DNA of 14,121 bases from Ramlibacter sp. (GCA_014376915.1 JACMQP010000162.1:1-14121), one strand, 5' to 3'. Positions 1 to 7,618 are shown, counted from the first letter of the stretch. Notes: generated from the sequence alone by a model not told the origin. Numbers and translations are program-made.

Positions 1-546
1 ATCGGTCACGTTTGCAGGCGTCAACCCACCAGACAAGACGAGGTGAGCGTTGACGCTTGGTGGAAGACGTGACCAATTGAATGCCTTGCCGCCGCCGCCG
101 TACCCCTCGACATGGGCGTCGAGCAGGATGGCCTGGGCGCTAGAGTAGCGGAGAGCGAAGTTTACCAAGTCGAAAGCCTGCTGGCCGTTCAGGGGAATGC
201 GGGCCGCCCGCAGGAAGGGCCGGGCGCCGTTGCCGGTCGCCTCGAGGCACTGCTGGGGCGTTTCGTCGCCATGGAACTGCACCACCGCAGCCGGAACTTG
301 CGAACAGGCCTGCAGGACCTTGCCAACCTCTTCGTTCACGAACAGCAATACCGGAGTGACGAATGGCGGCAGGCGGCGCGCCAGTTCAGCGGCGCGCTCC
401 GGGCTGACATAGCGCGGGCTCGGCGGGTAGAGGACAAAACCCACCGCATCGGCGCCGGCCTGGACAGCCGCGTCGATGTCCTGCTCGCGCGTCATGCCGC
501 AAATCTTGATGCGCGTGCGGTGCGTCTGAGGAGTGACCGGGCTCAT
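1..546 (-). CDS. trpF: N-(5'-phosphoribosyl)anthranilate isomerase, partial (C-terminus beyond left edge)
   Basis: TrpF catalyses the Amadori rearrangement of phosphoribosylanthranilate to CdRP in cytoplasmic tryptophan synthesis. The first 182 codons are present; the family is about 205-220 residues, so roughly the last tenth to sixth lies outside the window. Visible hallmarks are the beta-1 motif KICGMTREQD with the catalytic Cys (about residue 16), FVLYPPSPRYVSP, LLFVNE, the QFHGDE strand, the segment LLDAHVEGYGGGGKAFNW with the catalytic Asp and a glycine-rich phosphate loop, and LSGGLTPANV at the edge. The ATG at 546-544 overlaps the truA stop by four bases (ATGA), and no strong Shine-Dalgarno precedes it, so translation is probably coupled to truA. 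In Burkholderiales, truA-trpF is usually followed by trpB and trpA, expected just outside to the left. The loop reads GYGGGGK rather than the commoner G-x-x-GGTG, a mild variation. Confidence 0.95.
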   Translation of the reverse strand, partial: MSPVTPQTHRTRIKICGMTREQDIDAAVQAGADAVGFVLYPPSPRYVSPERAAELARRLPPFVTPVLLFVNEEVGKVLQACSQVPAAVVQFHGDETPQQCLEATGNGARPFLRAARIPLNGQQAFDLVNFALRYSSAQAILLDAHVEGYGGGGKAFNWSRLPPSVNAHLVLSGGLTPANVTD

Positions 547-1325
547 GGCAGCCAATCATACGCAGGAGTGCGCTGTGGAAGCCCCCAGTGGGACTGGTAG
601 ACGGGGCCCAGGAAATACAGGCCGGCGGGCGAGAACGTCGGCGCGGCGGAGTCGCGGTCGCGCGCGTTCAGGACGTCGGCGATCCAGGACGGCGGCTCGT
701 GGCCCTGGCCGATCACCAGCAGGCAACCCATCAGGTTGCGGATCATATGGTGCAGAAACGCATTGGCTTCGAAGTCGAAGCGCCAGTAGGCGCCGCGCTG
801 GGTGATGTCGACGCGGGTCAGCGTCTTGACCGGGCTGGGCGCCTGGCAGCTGGAGGCGCGAAAGGAAGTGAAGTCGTGTTCGCCCAACAGCGCCTGGGCT
901 GCCTCGCGCATCGCGGTCGCATCGAGTGGGCGGAACACCCAGCCCACCCGCCCGGCATCGATGCTGGGCCGGACTTTAGATTCGAGCACCAGATAGCTGT
1001 AACGACGCGCGATGGCGCTGGCGCGCGAATGGAACGCTTCGGGAACCGGTTGCGCCCACTCCACGGCGATGTCCGGTGGCAGGTAGCGGTTGGTGCCGCG
1101 CACCCAGGAAGACGTCTCGCGCAGCAGACCGGTGTCGAAGTGAACCACCTGCATCAACCCATGCACACCGGAATCGGTGCGCCCGGCGCAGACGGTGGAA
1201 ACCGTGTGGGTGGTGAATTGGGCGAGCGCTGCTTCCAGCCGGTCCTGCACGGTCCGCCCCGAAGATTGGCTCTGCCAACCTTCGTAGGCCTGACCGTGGT
1301 AGCTGATGCCCAGTGCCAACCTCAT
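543..1325 (-). CDS. truA: tRNA pseudouridine(38-40) synthase TruA
   Basis: TruA converts uridines 38-40 of the tRNA anticodon stem-loop to pseudouridine. The 260-residue product has the expected family length. It opens with MRLALGISYHGQAYEGWQSQ and has the catalytic aspartate motif AGRTDSGVHG with Asp at residue 51. Further family segments follow: RYLPPDIAV, FHSRASAIARRYSYLV, the HDFTSFRA block and FLHHMIRNLMG near the C-terminus. The start has a GAGG about 7 nt upstream. The gene lies 27 nt after fimV and overlaps trpF by ATGA, so fimV, truA and trpF are probably cotranscribed. Fusion or truncation is not apparent. Confidence 0.97.
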   Translation of the reverse strand: MRLALGISYHGQAYEGWQSQSSGRTVQDRLEAALAQFTTHTVSTVCAGRTDSGVHGLMQVVHFDTGLLRETSSWVRGTNRYLPPDIAVEWAQPVPEAFHSRASAIARRYSYLVLESKVRPSIDAGRVGWVFRPLDATAMREAAQALLGEHDFTSFRASSCQAPSPVKTLTRVDITQRGAYWRFDFEANAFLHHMIRNLMGCLLVIGQGHEPPSWIADVLNARDRDSAAPTFSPAGLYFLGPVYQSHWGLPQRTPAYDWLP

Positions 1326-1352
1326 TGGCCGGCCTCGCTGCGCTGGCTGCGC

Positions 1353-4226
1353 CTAGTTGATTTCGGCCAGGAAGCGCTGGGCACGGGTCTTCAGGTCACC
1401 CGAGGCCTCGGCCAGGACTTCTTCGGCCAGGCTGCGCGCGCCATCGGGGTCGCCGATGGCGTTGAATTCCTGGGCCAGTGCGAGCTTGGTCGCCAACGGA
1501 TCGTCGCTGGCACTTTCGACTTCGAAGCCGCCGGTGCTGCCGCCGCTGTCCAGGTTCAGGAGCGGGGCATGGCTGGAGTCGGGCGCGGCAGCGGGTGCGC
1601 TGGCGACCGGCGCAGCCGGAGCGGACACGCTGGGCAGGTCAAGCGACAGCGATCCCATGTCGAATTCGATCATTCCGGAGTCGGGCGCCGGCGCAGCCTT
1701 GGCCGGTTCGGCGCCAAAGTCCAGGCTGCTTCCCGACAGCATGAGGCCCGGCGCATCGAGGCGGGTTGGGACGCTGGCGGGACTCGCAGCTGGCGCAGGC
1801 ACGTCGAAATTCATGTCCAGCGACGGCATCGGCTCAGGCTCGACCGGTGCGGGCGGACGGGCTGCCACCGGTGCCTTGGCCGGCGCGACGGGGGCGGGCG
1901 CCGGTTCGTCGTCGCCGATCGAGAAGTCCAGGTCCAGGTCGCCATCCGACGCGCTGGGCGCAGCGGTCACGGGCTGGACCGGCTGGGTTGCCGACATGGC
2001 GCTGGCCAGGGCCGCGCCCCCGCCGACTGAGGCGCCCGCTGCCATGCTGCCCTCAGTGGGCTGACCACCTGGACGGTACAAGGGGTTGCCCGCATCAAGC
2101 TCCTGGCCCAACTCGCAGATGTGCTCCCATTCGGGGCCTTCCCCGTGTGTCAGGCTGTACGCTTCCGTTGCAACCAGTTCGAAGGCCTTGGCATCGCGAC
2201 GCTTGGAGTAGATCTCGAGCAGCTTGCTGTGAATCGCGACGCGCTGCGGATTGGTCCGCATCGCTTCCTTGAGGATTTCCTCGGCCTGCAGGTCGCGCCC
2301 GTAGGCGAGATAGACATCCGCCTCGGCGACCGGGTCTACATCCCCCGCCGCATCGAGCTGACTGGGCGAATACACCATCGACGAGCCAGTCGGGCTGCCT
2401 TCGTTGGTGTCGATTCGCTGACCTCCACTGGCGCCGAAGAACGAATCAGGTTGCAGCCGGCTCTCCAGGAATGAGCTGTCAACCTGGGACGACTTTTTTC
2501 TGCGGCGAGCCCGGTAGAACCCAACGCCGAGCAACAGCGCGATCAGGCCCCCGGCTGCGGCCGGAACGATCGGGTTTTCCAGCAGGTCGTCGACCAGCGA
2601 CGTTTCGACAGGCGTGGCCGGGATTGGTACGCGCACGGTCGGCTTGGGGACGATCGGCGCGGACGCCGCGGTTGCGATTGGCGCGACGGCGGCGGCAGGC
2701 GCCAATGCATCGGAAGCAGCGCTCGCCGCGGCCGAGGCCACGGGCGCTGCTGTCGGCGCTGCAGTGGGAGCGGGCGTTGGTGCAGGTGTCGGGGCGGGGG
2801 TTGGCGCAGGCGTCGGGGCCGGCGTGGGTGCCGGGGTTGGCGCAGGCGTCGGGGCCGGCGTGGGTGCCGGGGTTGGCGCAGGCGTCGGAGCCGGCGTGGG
2901 TGCGGGGGTCGGCGCAGGCGTCGGTGCCAGCGCGGTGCGCGGCGCAGTGGCTGCAGCGCCGATAGGAACTGCGGCACCGGGGCGTGAGGCACTGGCCGCG
3001 GCACCCGGGGCGCGAACCGCGCCCGGCATGGCGGCCGCCGAACCGGTCGCGGTGCCGAGCTTGTTCAGGTCCGCGATGTTCTTGTCGAGTTCGGAAACCC
3101 GGGTGGCGGCTTCCTTGGCAGACCGATCGCGAGCGATCTTTTCCTCGTTGGCCTTGGCCTGGATGCTGCCCTTGGACAGCGTGAGCTTGTCGGGTGTGGC
3201 GGCAGTCGGCTTCTTCTCTTCCACCGTGGCCTGAACCCGGCCGCTGGCCTGGCGCTGGGCGCCGTCGATTTGGCTGGCGGGCACGCCTTCGGCCAGCTTG
3301 CGCCGGAATTCGTTGAAATCGCGGCTTTGCGCGACCACCGTCTGGTTGGCCTCGGTCGCGGAAATCGCGCCAGCCTCGGCAGCGCTTGGAACTTCCAGCA
3401 CGGTGCCGGCCTTGAGCCGGTTGATGTTGCCGGCGGAAAAAGCATCCGGGTTGGCGCGCAACATCGCCACCAGCATCTGGTCCAGCGAAATCGTGGGTGG
3501 CTTGTTAGCGGCCGCGATCGCGCCGGCCGTGTCGCCGGGCCGAACCGTCACCTGCTTAGAATCCTGCGAGGGCGCGGGTTTCGGGGCAGCGGCGGTCTTC
3601 GGCTCCGGGGCCTGCCTGGCGGTGGCGGGTACGCGCGGTGCGATGGCGCCGCGGGTGGTGGCGACCGGAGGGCCGATGCGCGGAACTGACGACGATGAGA
3701 CGGCCGGCGGCGGCGCCACCGGGGACACCTGGGCCGCAAGTGGCGCCGGCGCGGCCTGCCGCAGGTTTTGCGGGTCGAACAGCATCGTGTAATCCCGGAC
3801 GATGCGGCCCGACGACCAGCTTGCTTCCAGAATCAGGTCGACGAACGGGTCATTGATCGCGCGATCGCTGGTCAGGCGCAAAAAGTATTCGCCGTTGGGG
3901 CGGCGCTGCAGAGTGATCTGCAAGTTGGTCATTGCCGCGCTGTATTCCATGCCGGCGGCGCGGAATGCATTGGGGGAAGCCACGCTGGCGCGCAGTGTCG
4001 CTGCCTCATCTGCGTTGATCTGCGGGATTTCAATGTCGGCCCGCAGGGCTTCGCCCAGAGCGGACTGGACTGTCACCCGACCCAGTGCAAGGGCTTGCGC
4101 TTCCGATGCCGAGACGCCCAGCACAACCGCGGCGGCAATGGCCAGGGCTGTCGCCCGCCAATGCGGTTTTGTCGTCGGTTCTTGCGTCCCCACTGCTCGG
4201 TTTGGAGGCAGTTTTTTTCTCTTCAT
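1353..4226 (-). CDS. fimV: FimV/HubP-family pilus and pole organising protein (LysM, TM segment, C-terminal TPR domain)
   Basis: A 957-residue FimV/HubP-type protein. Family members anchor at the cell pole and act in type IV pilus assembly, twitching motility and polar protein localisation. Order of parts: signal-type hydrophobic stretch at residues 25-45, probably cleaved after AQA; conserved FimV N-terminal domain (LGRVTVQSALGEALRADIEI onward, about 48-155); Pro/Ala linker; LysM-like peptidoglycan-binding region (about 224-281, with VRPGDTAGAIA); a likely coiled coil (about 358-390); a Pro/Ala/Thr linker with 13 APTP repeats (434-485); one transmembrane helix (about 553-571) followed by RARRRKK, which puts the C-terminus in the cytoplasm; TPR-like helices (about 630-712, VYLAYGRDLQAEEILKEAM); an acidic low-complexity stretch; and the FimV C-terminal domain (DPLATKLALAQEFNAIGD, 909-957). 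The start has GAGG about 11 nt upstream. Pilus dependence in this organism is inferred. Confidence 0.95.
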   Translation of the reverse strand: MKRKKLPPNRAVGTQEPTTKPHWRATALAIAAAVVLGVSASEAQALALGRVTVQSALGEALRADIEIPQINADEAATLRASVASPNAFRAAGMEYSAAMTNLQITLQRRPNGEYFLRLTSDRAINDPFVDLILEASWSSGRIVRDYTMLFDPQNLRQAAPAPLAAQVSPVAPPPAVSSSSVPRIGPPVATTRGAIAPRVPATARQAPEPKTAAAPKPAPSQDSKQVTVRPGDTAGAIAAANKPPTISLDQMLVAMLRANPDAFSAGNINRLKAGTVLEVPSAAEAGAISATEANQTVVAQSRDFNEFRRKLAEGVPASQIDGAQRQASGRVQATVEEKKPTAATPDKLTLSKGSIQAKANEEKIARDRSAKEAATRVSELDKNIADLNKLGTATGSAAAMPGAVRAPGAAASASRPGAAVPIGAAATAPRTALAPTPAPTPAPTPAPTPAPTPAPTPAPTPAPTPAPTPAPTPAPTPAPTPAPTPAPTAAPTAAPVASAAASAASDALAPAAAVAPIATAASAPIVPKPTVRVPIPATPVETSLVDDLLENPIVPAAAGGLIALLLGVGFYRARRRKKSSQVDSSFLESRLQPDSFFGASGGQRIDTNEGSPTGSSMVYSPSQLDAAGDVDPVAEADVYLAYGRDLQAEEILKEAMRTNPQRVAIHSKLLEIYSKRRDAKAFELVATEAYSLTHGEGPEWEHICELGQELDAGNPLYRPGGQPTEGSMAAGASVGGGAALASAMSATQPVQPVTAAPSASDGDLDLDFSIGDDEPAPAPVAPAKAPVAARPPAPVEPEPMPSLDMNFDVPAPAASPASVPTRLDAPGLMLSGSSLDFGAEPAKAAPAPDSGMIEFDMGSLSLDLPSVSAPAAPVASAPAAAPDSSHAPLLNLDSGGSTGGFEVESASDDPLATKLALAQEFNAIGDPDGARSLAEEVLAEASGDLKTRAQRFLAEIN
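2748..2927 (-). repeat. APTP minisatellite in fimV (13 APTP units plus two APTA units)
   Basis: Residues 434-485 of FimV are 13 consecutive APTP units of 12 bp each, followed by two APTA units to residue 493. Superimposed is a 36-bp higher-order repeat (three units). The copies at 2801-2836 and 2837-2872 are identical, and the copy at 2873-2908 differs at two bases. This indicates recent tandem duplication by slippage or unequal recombination. The repeat codes a stiff, extended Pro-rich spacer on the periplasmic side between the LysM region and the membrane helix. Confidence 0.93.
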
Positions 4227-4399
4227 GCGGACATTCGCCTCGGGCTGAATTTGCTAAAAATGACGTTAACATCAATGTCTTAGGCTGACAAGCTGAGACA
4301 TCTTTTAACTTCAGACCGAGGCTTTTGCGACCCCTGCCTAGGTGCTGCTTGTTGCCATTGGACAACGGCATGTAACACGGCGCTACAAGGCTCCGAGCC
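4227..4399 (-). promoter_or_regulatory. asd-fimV intergenic region with candidate fimV promoter and two dyads
   Basis: This 173-bp spacer is more AT-rich than its surroundings. On the minus strand there is TTGTCA (4291-4286), a 17-bp spacer and TAACGT (4268-4263) preceded by TGT, which gives an extended -10 element. The start of transcription would fall near 4256, about 30 nt before the fimV ATG. Overlapping the -10 is a 14-bp near-palindrome (TGATGTTAACGTCA, one mismatched pair). Overlapping the -35 is an inverted repeat with ATGTCT/AGACAT arms (4275-4301). A short AGGCTCGGAGCCT dyad follows the asd stop but has no T-tract. The promoter is a visual match only. Confidence 0.4.
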
Positions 4400-5548
4400 T
4401 CAATTGCCCAGCAGAATTCGCAGCATCCGGCGCAACGGCTCGGCCGCTCCCCAAAGCAGTTGGTCGCCGACGGTAAAGGCGCCGAGGTACTCCGGTCCCA
4501 TCGCCAGCTTGCGGATCCGTCCGACCGGAATCGTGAGCGTGCCGGTCACGGCGACGGGCGTCAGGTCGCGGAGGGTCGCTTCCTTGTTGTTGGGAACGAC
4601 CTTCACCCAGCTGTTATCGGCGGCAATCAGCGCTTCGATGTCGGCCAGTGGTACATCCCTCCTGAGCTTGAAGGTCAGGGCCTGGCTGTGGCAGCGCATG
4701 GCGCCGACCCGCACGCAAAAGCCGTCGACCGGGATAGCCGGCGTGCTGAAGCCTTCGCCTTGACCCAGGATCTTGTTGGTTTCGGCGCCAGCCTTCCATT
4801 CTTCCCGGCTGACTCCGTTGCCGAGGTCTTTGTCGATCCAGGGGATCAGCGAGCCGCCCAGCGGCACGCCGAAGTTGGCAATCTGGTCATCGGCCAGCGA
4901 CTGCTGGCGAGCCAGCACCTTGCGATCAATCTCGAGAATGGCCGACTTCGGATCGTCCAGCAGCGCCCGGACTTCGCTGTTGAGCGTGCCGAACTGGGTC
5001 AACAGCTCGCGCATGTGCTGGGCGCCCCCGCCGGAGGCCGCCTGGTAGGTCATGCTGCTCATCCACTCGACGAGGCCAGCCTTGTAGAGGGAGCCGACAC
5101 CCATCAGCATGCAACTCACGGTGCAGTTGCCGCCGATCCAGTTTTTGCCGCCCTTGGAAAGTGCGTTCTTGATCATGGGCATGTTCACCGGATCCAGGAT
5201 GATGACTGCGTCGTCCTTCATCCGCAGCGTACCCGCCGCGTCGATCCAGTGGCCGTTCCAGCCGGCGGCGCGCAGCTTGGGGAAGACTTCGGTGGTGTAG
5301 TCGCCACCCTGGGCGGTCATCACGATGTCGCACTTCTTCAGCGCGTCGATGTCGAAAGCATCCTGGAGCGTAGTCTCGTTCTTCGCCATCGCCGGGGCCT
5401 TGCCGCCGGCGTTCGAGGTGGAGAAGAACATCGGTTCGATCAGGCCGAAGTCGCCTTCGGCATGCATCCTGTCCATCAGGACCGAACCGACCATGCCGCG
5501 CCAGCCGACCAGGCCGACCAGCGGCTGTTGTCCATTCGAGAATTTCAT
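4400..5548 (-). CDS. asd: Aspartate-semialdehyde dehydrogenase
   Basis: Asd reduces aspartyl phosphate to aspartate semialdehyde with NADPH, the branch point to lysine/diaminopimelate, threonine and methionine. The chosen start gives 382 residues (E. coli about 367). It begins [12 protein letters not shown], has AAAGG 9 nt upstream, and places the NADPH-binding motif [17 protein letters not shown] near the N-terminus. An in-frame ATG eight codons earlier (5572) adds MKLQRRRD and lacks the better ribosome site. The catalytic Cys lies in [12 protein letters not shown] (Cys142) and the catalytic His in [16 protein letters not shown] (His287). The C-terminus [27 protein letters not shown] is typical of the proteobacterial Asd class. 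It follows leuB after a hairpin and may be expressed at a different level from the leu genes. Confidence 0.97.
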   Translation of the reverse strand: MKFSNGQQPLVGLVGWRGMVGSVLMDRMHAEGDFGLIEPMFFSTSNAGGKAPAMAKNETTLQDAFDIDALKKCDIVMTAQGGDYTTEVFPKLRAAGWNGHWIDAAGTLRMKDDAVIILDPVNMPMIKNALSKGGKNWIGGNCTVSCMLMGVGSLYKAGLVEWMSSMTYQAASGGGAQHMRELLTQFGTLNSEVRALLDDPKSAILEIDRKVLARQQSLADDQIANFGVPLGGSLIPWIDKDLGNGVSREEWKAGAETNKILGQGEGFSTPAIPVDGFCVRVGAMRCHSQALTFKLRRDVPLADIEALIAADNSWVKVVPNNKEATLRDLTPVAVTGTLTIPVGRIRKLAMGPEYLGAFTVGDQLLWGAAEPLRRMLRILLGN

Positions 5549-5581
5549 GTCACGTCGCCTTTGAAGTTTCAAAACTTGCTT

Positions 5582-5603
5582 TCCCCGGCTCGTCGGCCGG
5601 GGA
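5582..5603 (-). terminator. GC-rich hairpin between leuB and asd (weak terminator or processing site)
   Basis: An 8-bp perfect stem (TCCCCGGC/GCCGGGGA) with a 6-nt loop sits 24 nt after the leuB stop and 33 nt before the asd ATG. No T-tract follows directly on the minus strand (it continues AAGCAAGTTTTG), so complete intrinsic termination is doubtful. Partial termination or 3' end protection of the leu mRNA is more likely. Confidence 0.45.
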
Positions 5604-5627
5604 GGGCGCGCGACGAACCGGAGCTGA

Positions 5628-6737
5628 CTAGCCCTTGGTGGTTTTCTTGGTGATCGCAGCCACGACGGCGTCGCCCATTTCGCGGGTGCCGACCTTCACG
5701 ACCGAAGGGGTCGTCGAATTCTTGCCTTCAACGTAGATGTCCGGCGTGCGCAGTCCCGACGCCAGGACGTCCTTGACCGCCGACTCGATACGGTCGGCAG
5801 CGCTGGGCTGGTTGAGGGAGAAGCGAAGCATCATGGCGGCAGACAAGATTGTAGCCAAAGGATTCGCCACGCCCTTGCCGGCGATGTCCGGCGCGCTGCC
5901 GTGGCTGGGTTCGTAAAGGCCCTGGTTGCCCGCGTTGATGCTGGCCGAGGGCAGCATACCGATCGAGCCGGTGAGCATCGAGGCTTCGTCCGAGAGGATG
6001 TCCCCGAACATGTTGCCGGTGACGACGACGTCGAACTTCTTGGGCGCCTTGACCAGCTGCATGGCGGCGTTGTCCACGTACATGTGGTCCAGCGCGACGT
6101 CCGGATACTCCTTGCCGACCTCGGTCATCACGTCCCTCCAAAGCTGGAAAGTCTCCAGCACGTTGGACTTGTCGACGCTGGTCACCCGCTTGCTGCGCTT
6201 GCGGGCGGCCTGGAAAGCGACGTGGCCGATGCGCTCGATCTCCGGGCGGGTGTAGCGCATGGTGTCGAAGGCCTCTTCGGCGCCGGGGAAGTTGCCGTCG
6301 GGCGAGATGCGGCGGCCGCGCGGCTGGCCGAAGTAGATGTCGCCGGTCAACTCGCGGATGATCAGGATGTCCAGCCCCGACACCAGTTCAGGCTTCAGGC
6401 TGGAAGCGTCGACCAACTGCTCGTAGCAGATCGCCGGGCGGAAGTTGGCGAACAGGCCCAGGGCCTTGCGCAGGCCCAGGATGGCCTGCTCCGGCCGCAG
6501 CGGCCGGTCCAGCTTGTCGTATTTCCAGTCGCCGACGGCGCCGAACAGGATCGCGTCCGATTCCCTGGCCAGCTTGAGCGTGGACTCCGGTAGCGGATGG
6601 CCGTGCGCCTCGTACGCGGCGCCGCCGACCAGGGCGGTCTCCATCTCGAACTTCAGGTCCAGCGCCTGCAGGACCTTGACGGCCTCCGCGACGATCTCGG
6701 TGCCGATGCCGTCGCCCGGCAAGACTGCGATTTTCAT
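5628..6737 (-). CDS. leuB: 3-isopropylmalate dehydrogenase
   Basis: LeuB oxidatively decarboxylates 3-isopropylmalate to 2-ketoisocaproate with NAD+, the third dedicated step of leucine synthesis. The product is 369 residues, close to or slightly longer than usual (tail [10 protein letters not shown]). Visible features are the N-terminus [15 protein letters not shown]; substrate-binding arginines in [15 protein letters not shown] and [16 protein letters not shown] (Arg90, Arg100, Arg128, with Tyr135); catalytic Lys190 in SVDKSNVLE; metal-ligand aspartates Asp222 (MYVDNAAM), Asp246 and Asp250 ([10 protein letters not shown]); and the NAD-binding segment [14 protein letters not shown]. The start lies 19 nt after leuD with only a weak GGA ribosome site, which suggests coupling to leuD. 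Confidence 0.97.
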   Translation of the reverse strand: MKIAVLPGDGIGTEIVAEAVKVLQALDLKFEMETALVGGAAYEAHGHPLPESTLKLARESDAILFGAVGDWKYDKLDRPLRPEQAILGLRKALGLFANFRPAICYEQLVDASSLKPELVSGLDILIIRELTGDIYFGQPRGRRISPDGNFPGAEEAFDTMRYTRPEIERIGHVAFQAARKRSKRVTSVDKSNVLETFQLWRDVMTEVGKEYPDVALDHMYVDNAAMQLVKAPKKFDVVVTGNMFGDILSDEASMLTGSIGMLPSASINAGNQGLYEPSHGSAPDIAGKGVANPLATILSAAMMLRFSLNQPSAADRIESAVKDVLASGLRTPDIYVEGKNSTTPSVVKVGTREMGDAVVAAITKKTTKG

Positions 6738-6756
6738 GATTTTGTGTTCCAGTGAA

Positions 6757-7407
6757 TCAACGGATCAGGGAGTGGGCCAGCCAGGGTTTCTCGGCCAGGC
6801 GCCGGGCCTCGAAAGCCTTGATCTTGTCCGTCTTCAGCAAGGTCAGGCCGATGTCGTCGAAGCCGTTGGTCAGGCAGTGCTTGCGGAAGGCCTGGACCTC
6901 GAACGGGATTTCCTCGCCCTGCGGCTTGACGATGACCTGACGCTCCAGGTCCACCGTTAGCTGGTAGCCGGGGAAGGCCAGGGCCTCGTCGAACAGCTGG
7001 GCCACCTTCACTTCTGGCAGCACGATGGGCAGCAGCCCATTCTTGAAGCAGTTGTTGAAGAAAATGTCGGCGAAGCTGGGCGCGATGATGGCTCGGAAGC
7101 CGTACTGGTCCAGCGCCCAGGGCGCGTGCTCGCGCGAGGAGCCGCAGCCGAAGTTCTTGCGCGCCAGCAGGATCGACGCGCCCTTGTAGCGAGGCTGGTT
7201 CAGCACGAAGTCCGGGTTGGGTTTGCGGCTGGCCGGGTCCTGGCCGGGCTCGCCGTGGTCCAGATAGCGCCATTCGTCGAACAGGTTCTGGCCGAAGCCG
7301 GTCTTGCGGATCGATTTGAGGAACTGCTTGGGAATGATCGCGTCGGTGTCGACGTTTTCGCGGTCCATCGGGGCCACGAGGCCCTTGTGCACGGTGAATT
7401 TCTGCAT
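6757..7407 (-). CDS. leuD: 3-isopropylmalate dehydratase small subunit
   Basis: LeuD is the small (swivelling) subunit of isopropylmalate isomerase and pairs with LeuC to convert 2- to 3-isopropylmalate. It has 216 residues, normal for the longer proteobacterial form. Visible signatures are [21 protein letters not shown] at residues 11-31 and the active-site loop [15 protein letters not shown] at 85-99, then [31 protein letters not shown] lies only 4 nt before the ATG, a short but usable spacing. leuC lies upstream, separated from leuD by a small lipoprotein gene, an arrangement I recall from other Burkholderiales. Confidence 0.97.
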   Translation of the reverse strand: MQKFTVHKGLVAPMDRENVDTDAIIPKQFLKSIRKTGFGQNLFDEWRYLDHGEPGQDPASRKPNPDFVLNQPRYKGASILLARKNFGCGSSREHAPWALDQYGFRAIIAPSFADIFFNNCFKNGLLPIVLPEVKVAQLFDEALAFPGYQLTVDLERQVIVKPQGEEIPFEVQAFRKHCLTNGFDDIGLTLLKTDKIKAFEARRLAEKPWLAHSLIR

Positions 7408-7475
7408 TGGATCCTTTTTGAACGGCTGGGGACAGAGCGGGACTGCGTCAACTGCGGTCTGTCTCGCAACGCCGT
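7408..7475 (-). promoter_or_regulatory. Spacer before leuD with imperfect hairpin and TGGGGACAGA motif
   Basis: The 68-nt gap between the entericidin-like gene and leuD contains an inverted repeat with GACAGA/TCTGTC arms (7431-7436 and 7458-7463), plus two further inner pairs and a direct repeat of ACTGCG. On the minus strand the TCTGTCCCCA decamer lies 19 nt before the leuD ATG. The same decamer precedes sdhB. Function is unknown; a translation or mRNA-stability element is a guess. Confidence 0.35.
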
Positions 7476-7607
7476 CTATTTTTTCTTGGCCGCGTCTTCG
7501 ATGACGGAGCCGGCTTTCTGGATGTCCTGGCCGGCGCCGCGCATGGTGTTGCAGCCGGCCAGCACAAGGGTGAAGGACAGGGCGAGCAGGGTGGCGATGG
7601 TCTTCAT
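7476..7607 (-). CDS. Entericidin A/B-family small lipoprotein
   Basis: A 43-residue product ([12 protein letters not shown] at the start) with a hydrophobic signal region, the lipobox LAGC with Cys19 as the lipidation site, then [25 protein letters not shown]. The C-N-T-x-x-G-x-G-x-D-I-x-x-x-G pattern is typical of entericidin EcnA/EcnB lipoproteins, which are membrane-anchored; in E. coli EcnA/EcnB were described as an antidote/toxin pair. Only one such gene is here, so a toxin-antitoxin role cannot be claimed. The ATG has GGAG 7 nt upstream and begins 11 nt after the leuC stop, so it is part of the leu operon. The lysine tail is unremarkable. Family assignment is from motif recall. Confidence 0.88.
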   Translation of the reverse strand: MKTIATLLALSFTLVLAGCNTMRGAGQDIQKAGSVIEDAAKKK

Positions 7608-7618
7608 GGGAGGTCTCC

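Noticed and set aside
588..2030. Long plus-strand reading frame (480 codons) opposite truA and the 3' end of fimV
   Set aside because: Antisense shadow caused by high third-position GC; no recognisable domain and no ribosome site, while the minus strand carries clear family motifs.
2614..3234. Plus-strand frame coding long Gly-Ala-Gly-Val repeats
   Set aside because: It is the reverse reading of the FimV APTP repeats, not a separate protein.
3855..3870. Perfect 12-bp palindrome GATCGCGCGATC in fimV, considered as another LysR operator
   Set aside because: The half-sites are adjacent without the 5-bp spacer, and it lies deep in coding sequence; probably codon-driven.
4030..4371. Minus-strand small reading frame beginning in the asd-fimV spacer
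   Set aside because: It runs out of frame into the fimV signal-peptide region, has no ribosome site and has a composition unlike a real protein here; the spacer is better explained as promoter DNA.
4388..4402. AGGCTCGGAGCCT dyad after the asd stop as a terminator
   Set aside because: The stem is 5-6 bp with a minimal loop and no T-tract; too weak to call.
4460..5653. Plus-strand reading frame of 397 codons opposite asd
   Set aside because: Antisense shadow of a conserved enzyme; it also runs across the leuB-asd hairpin.
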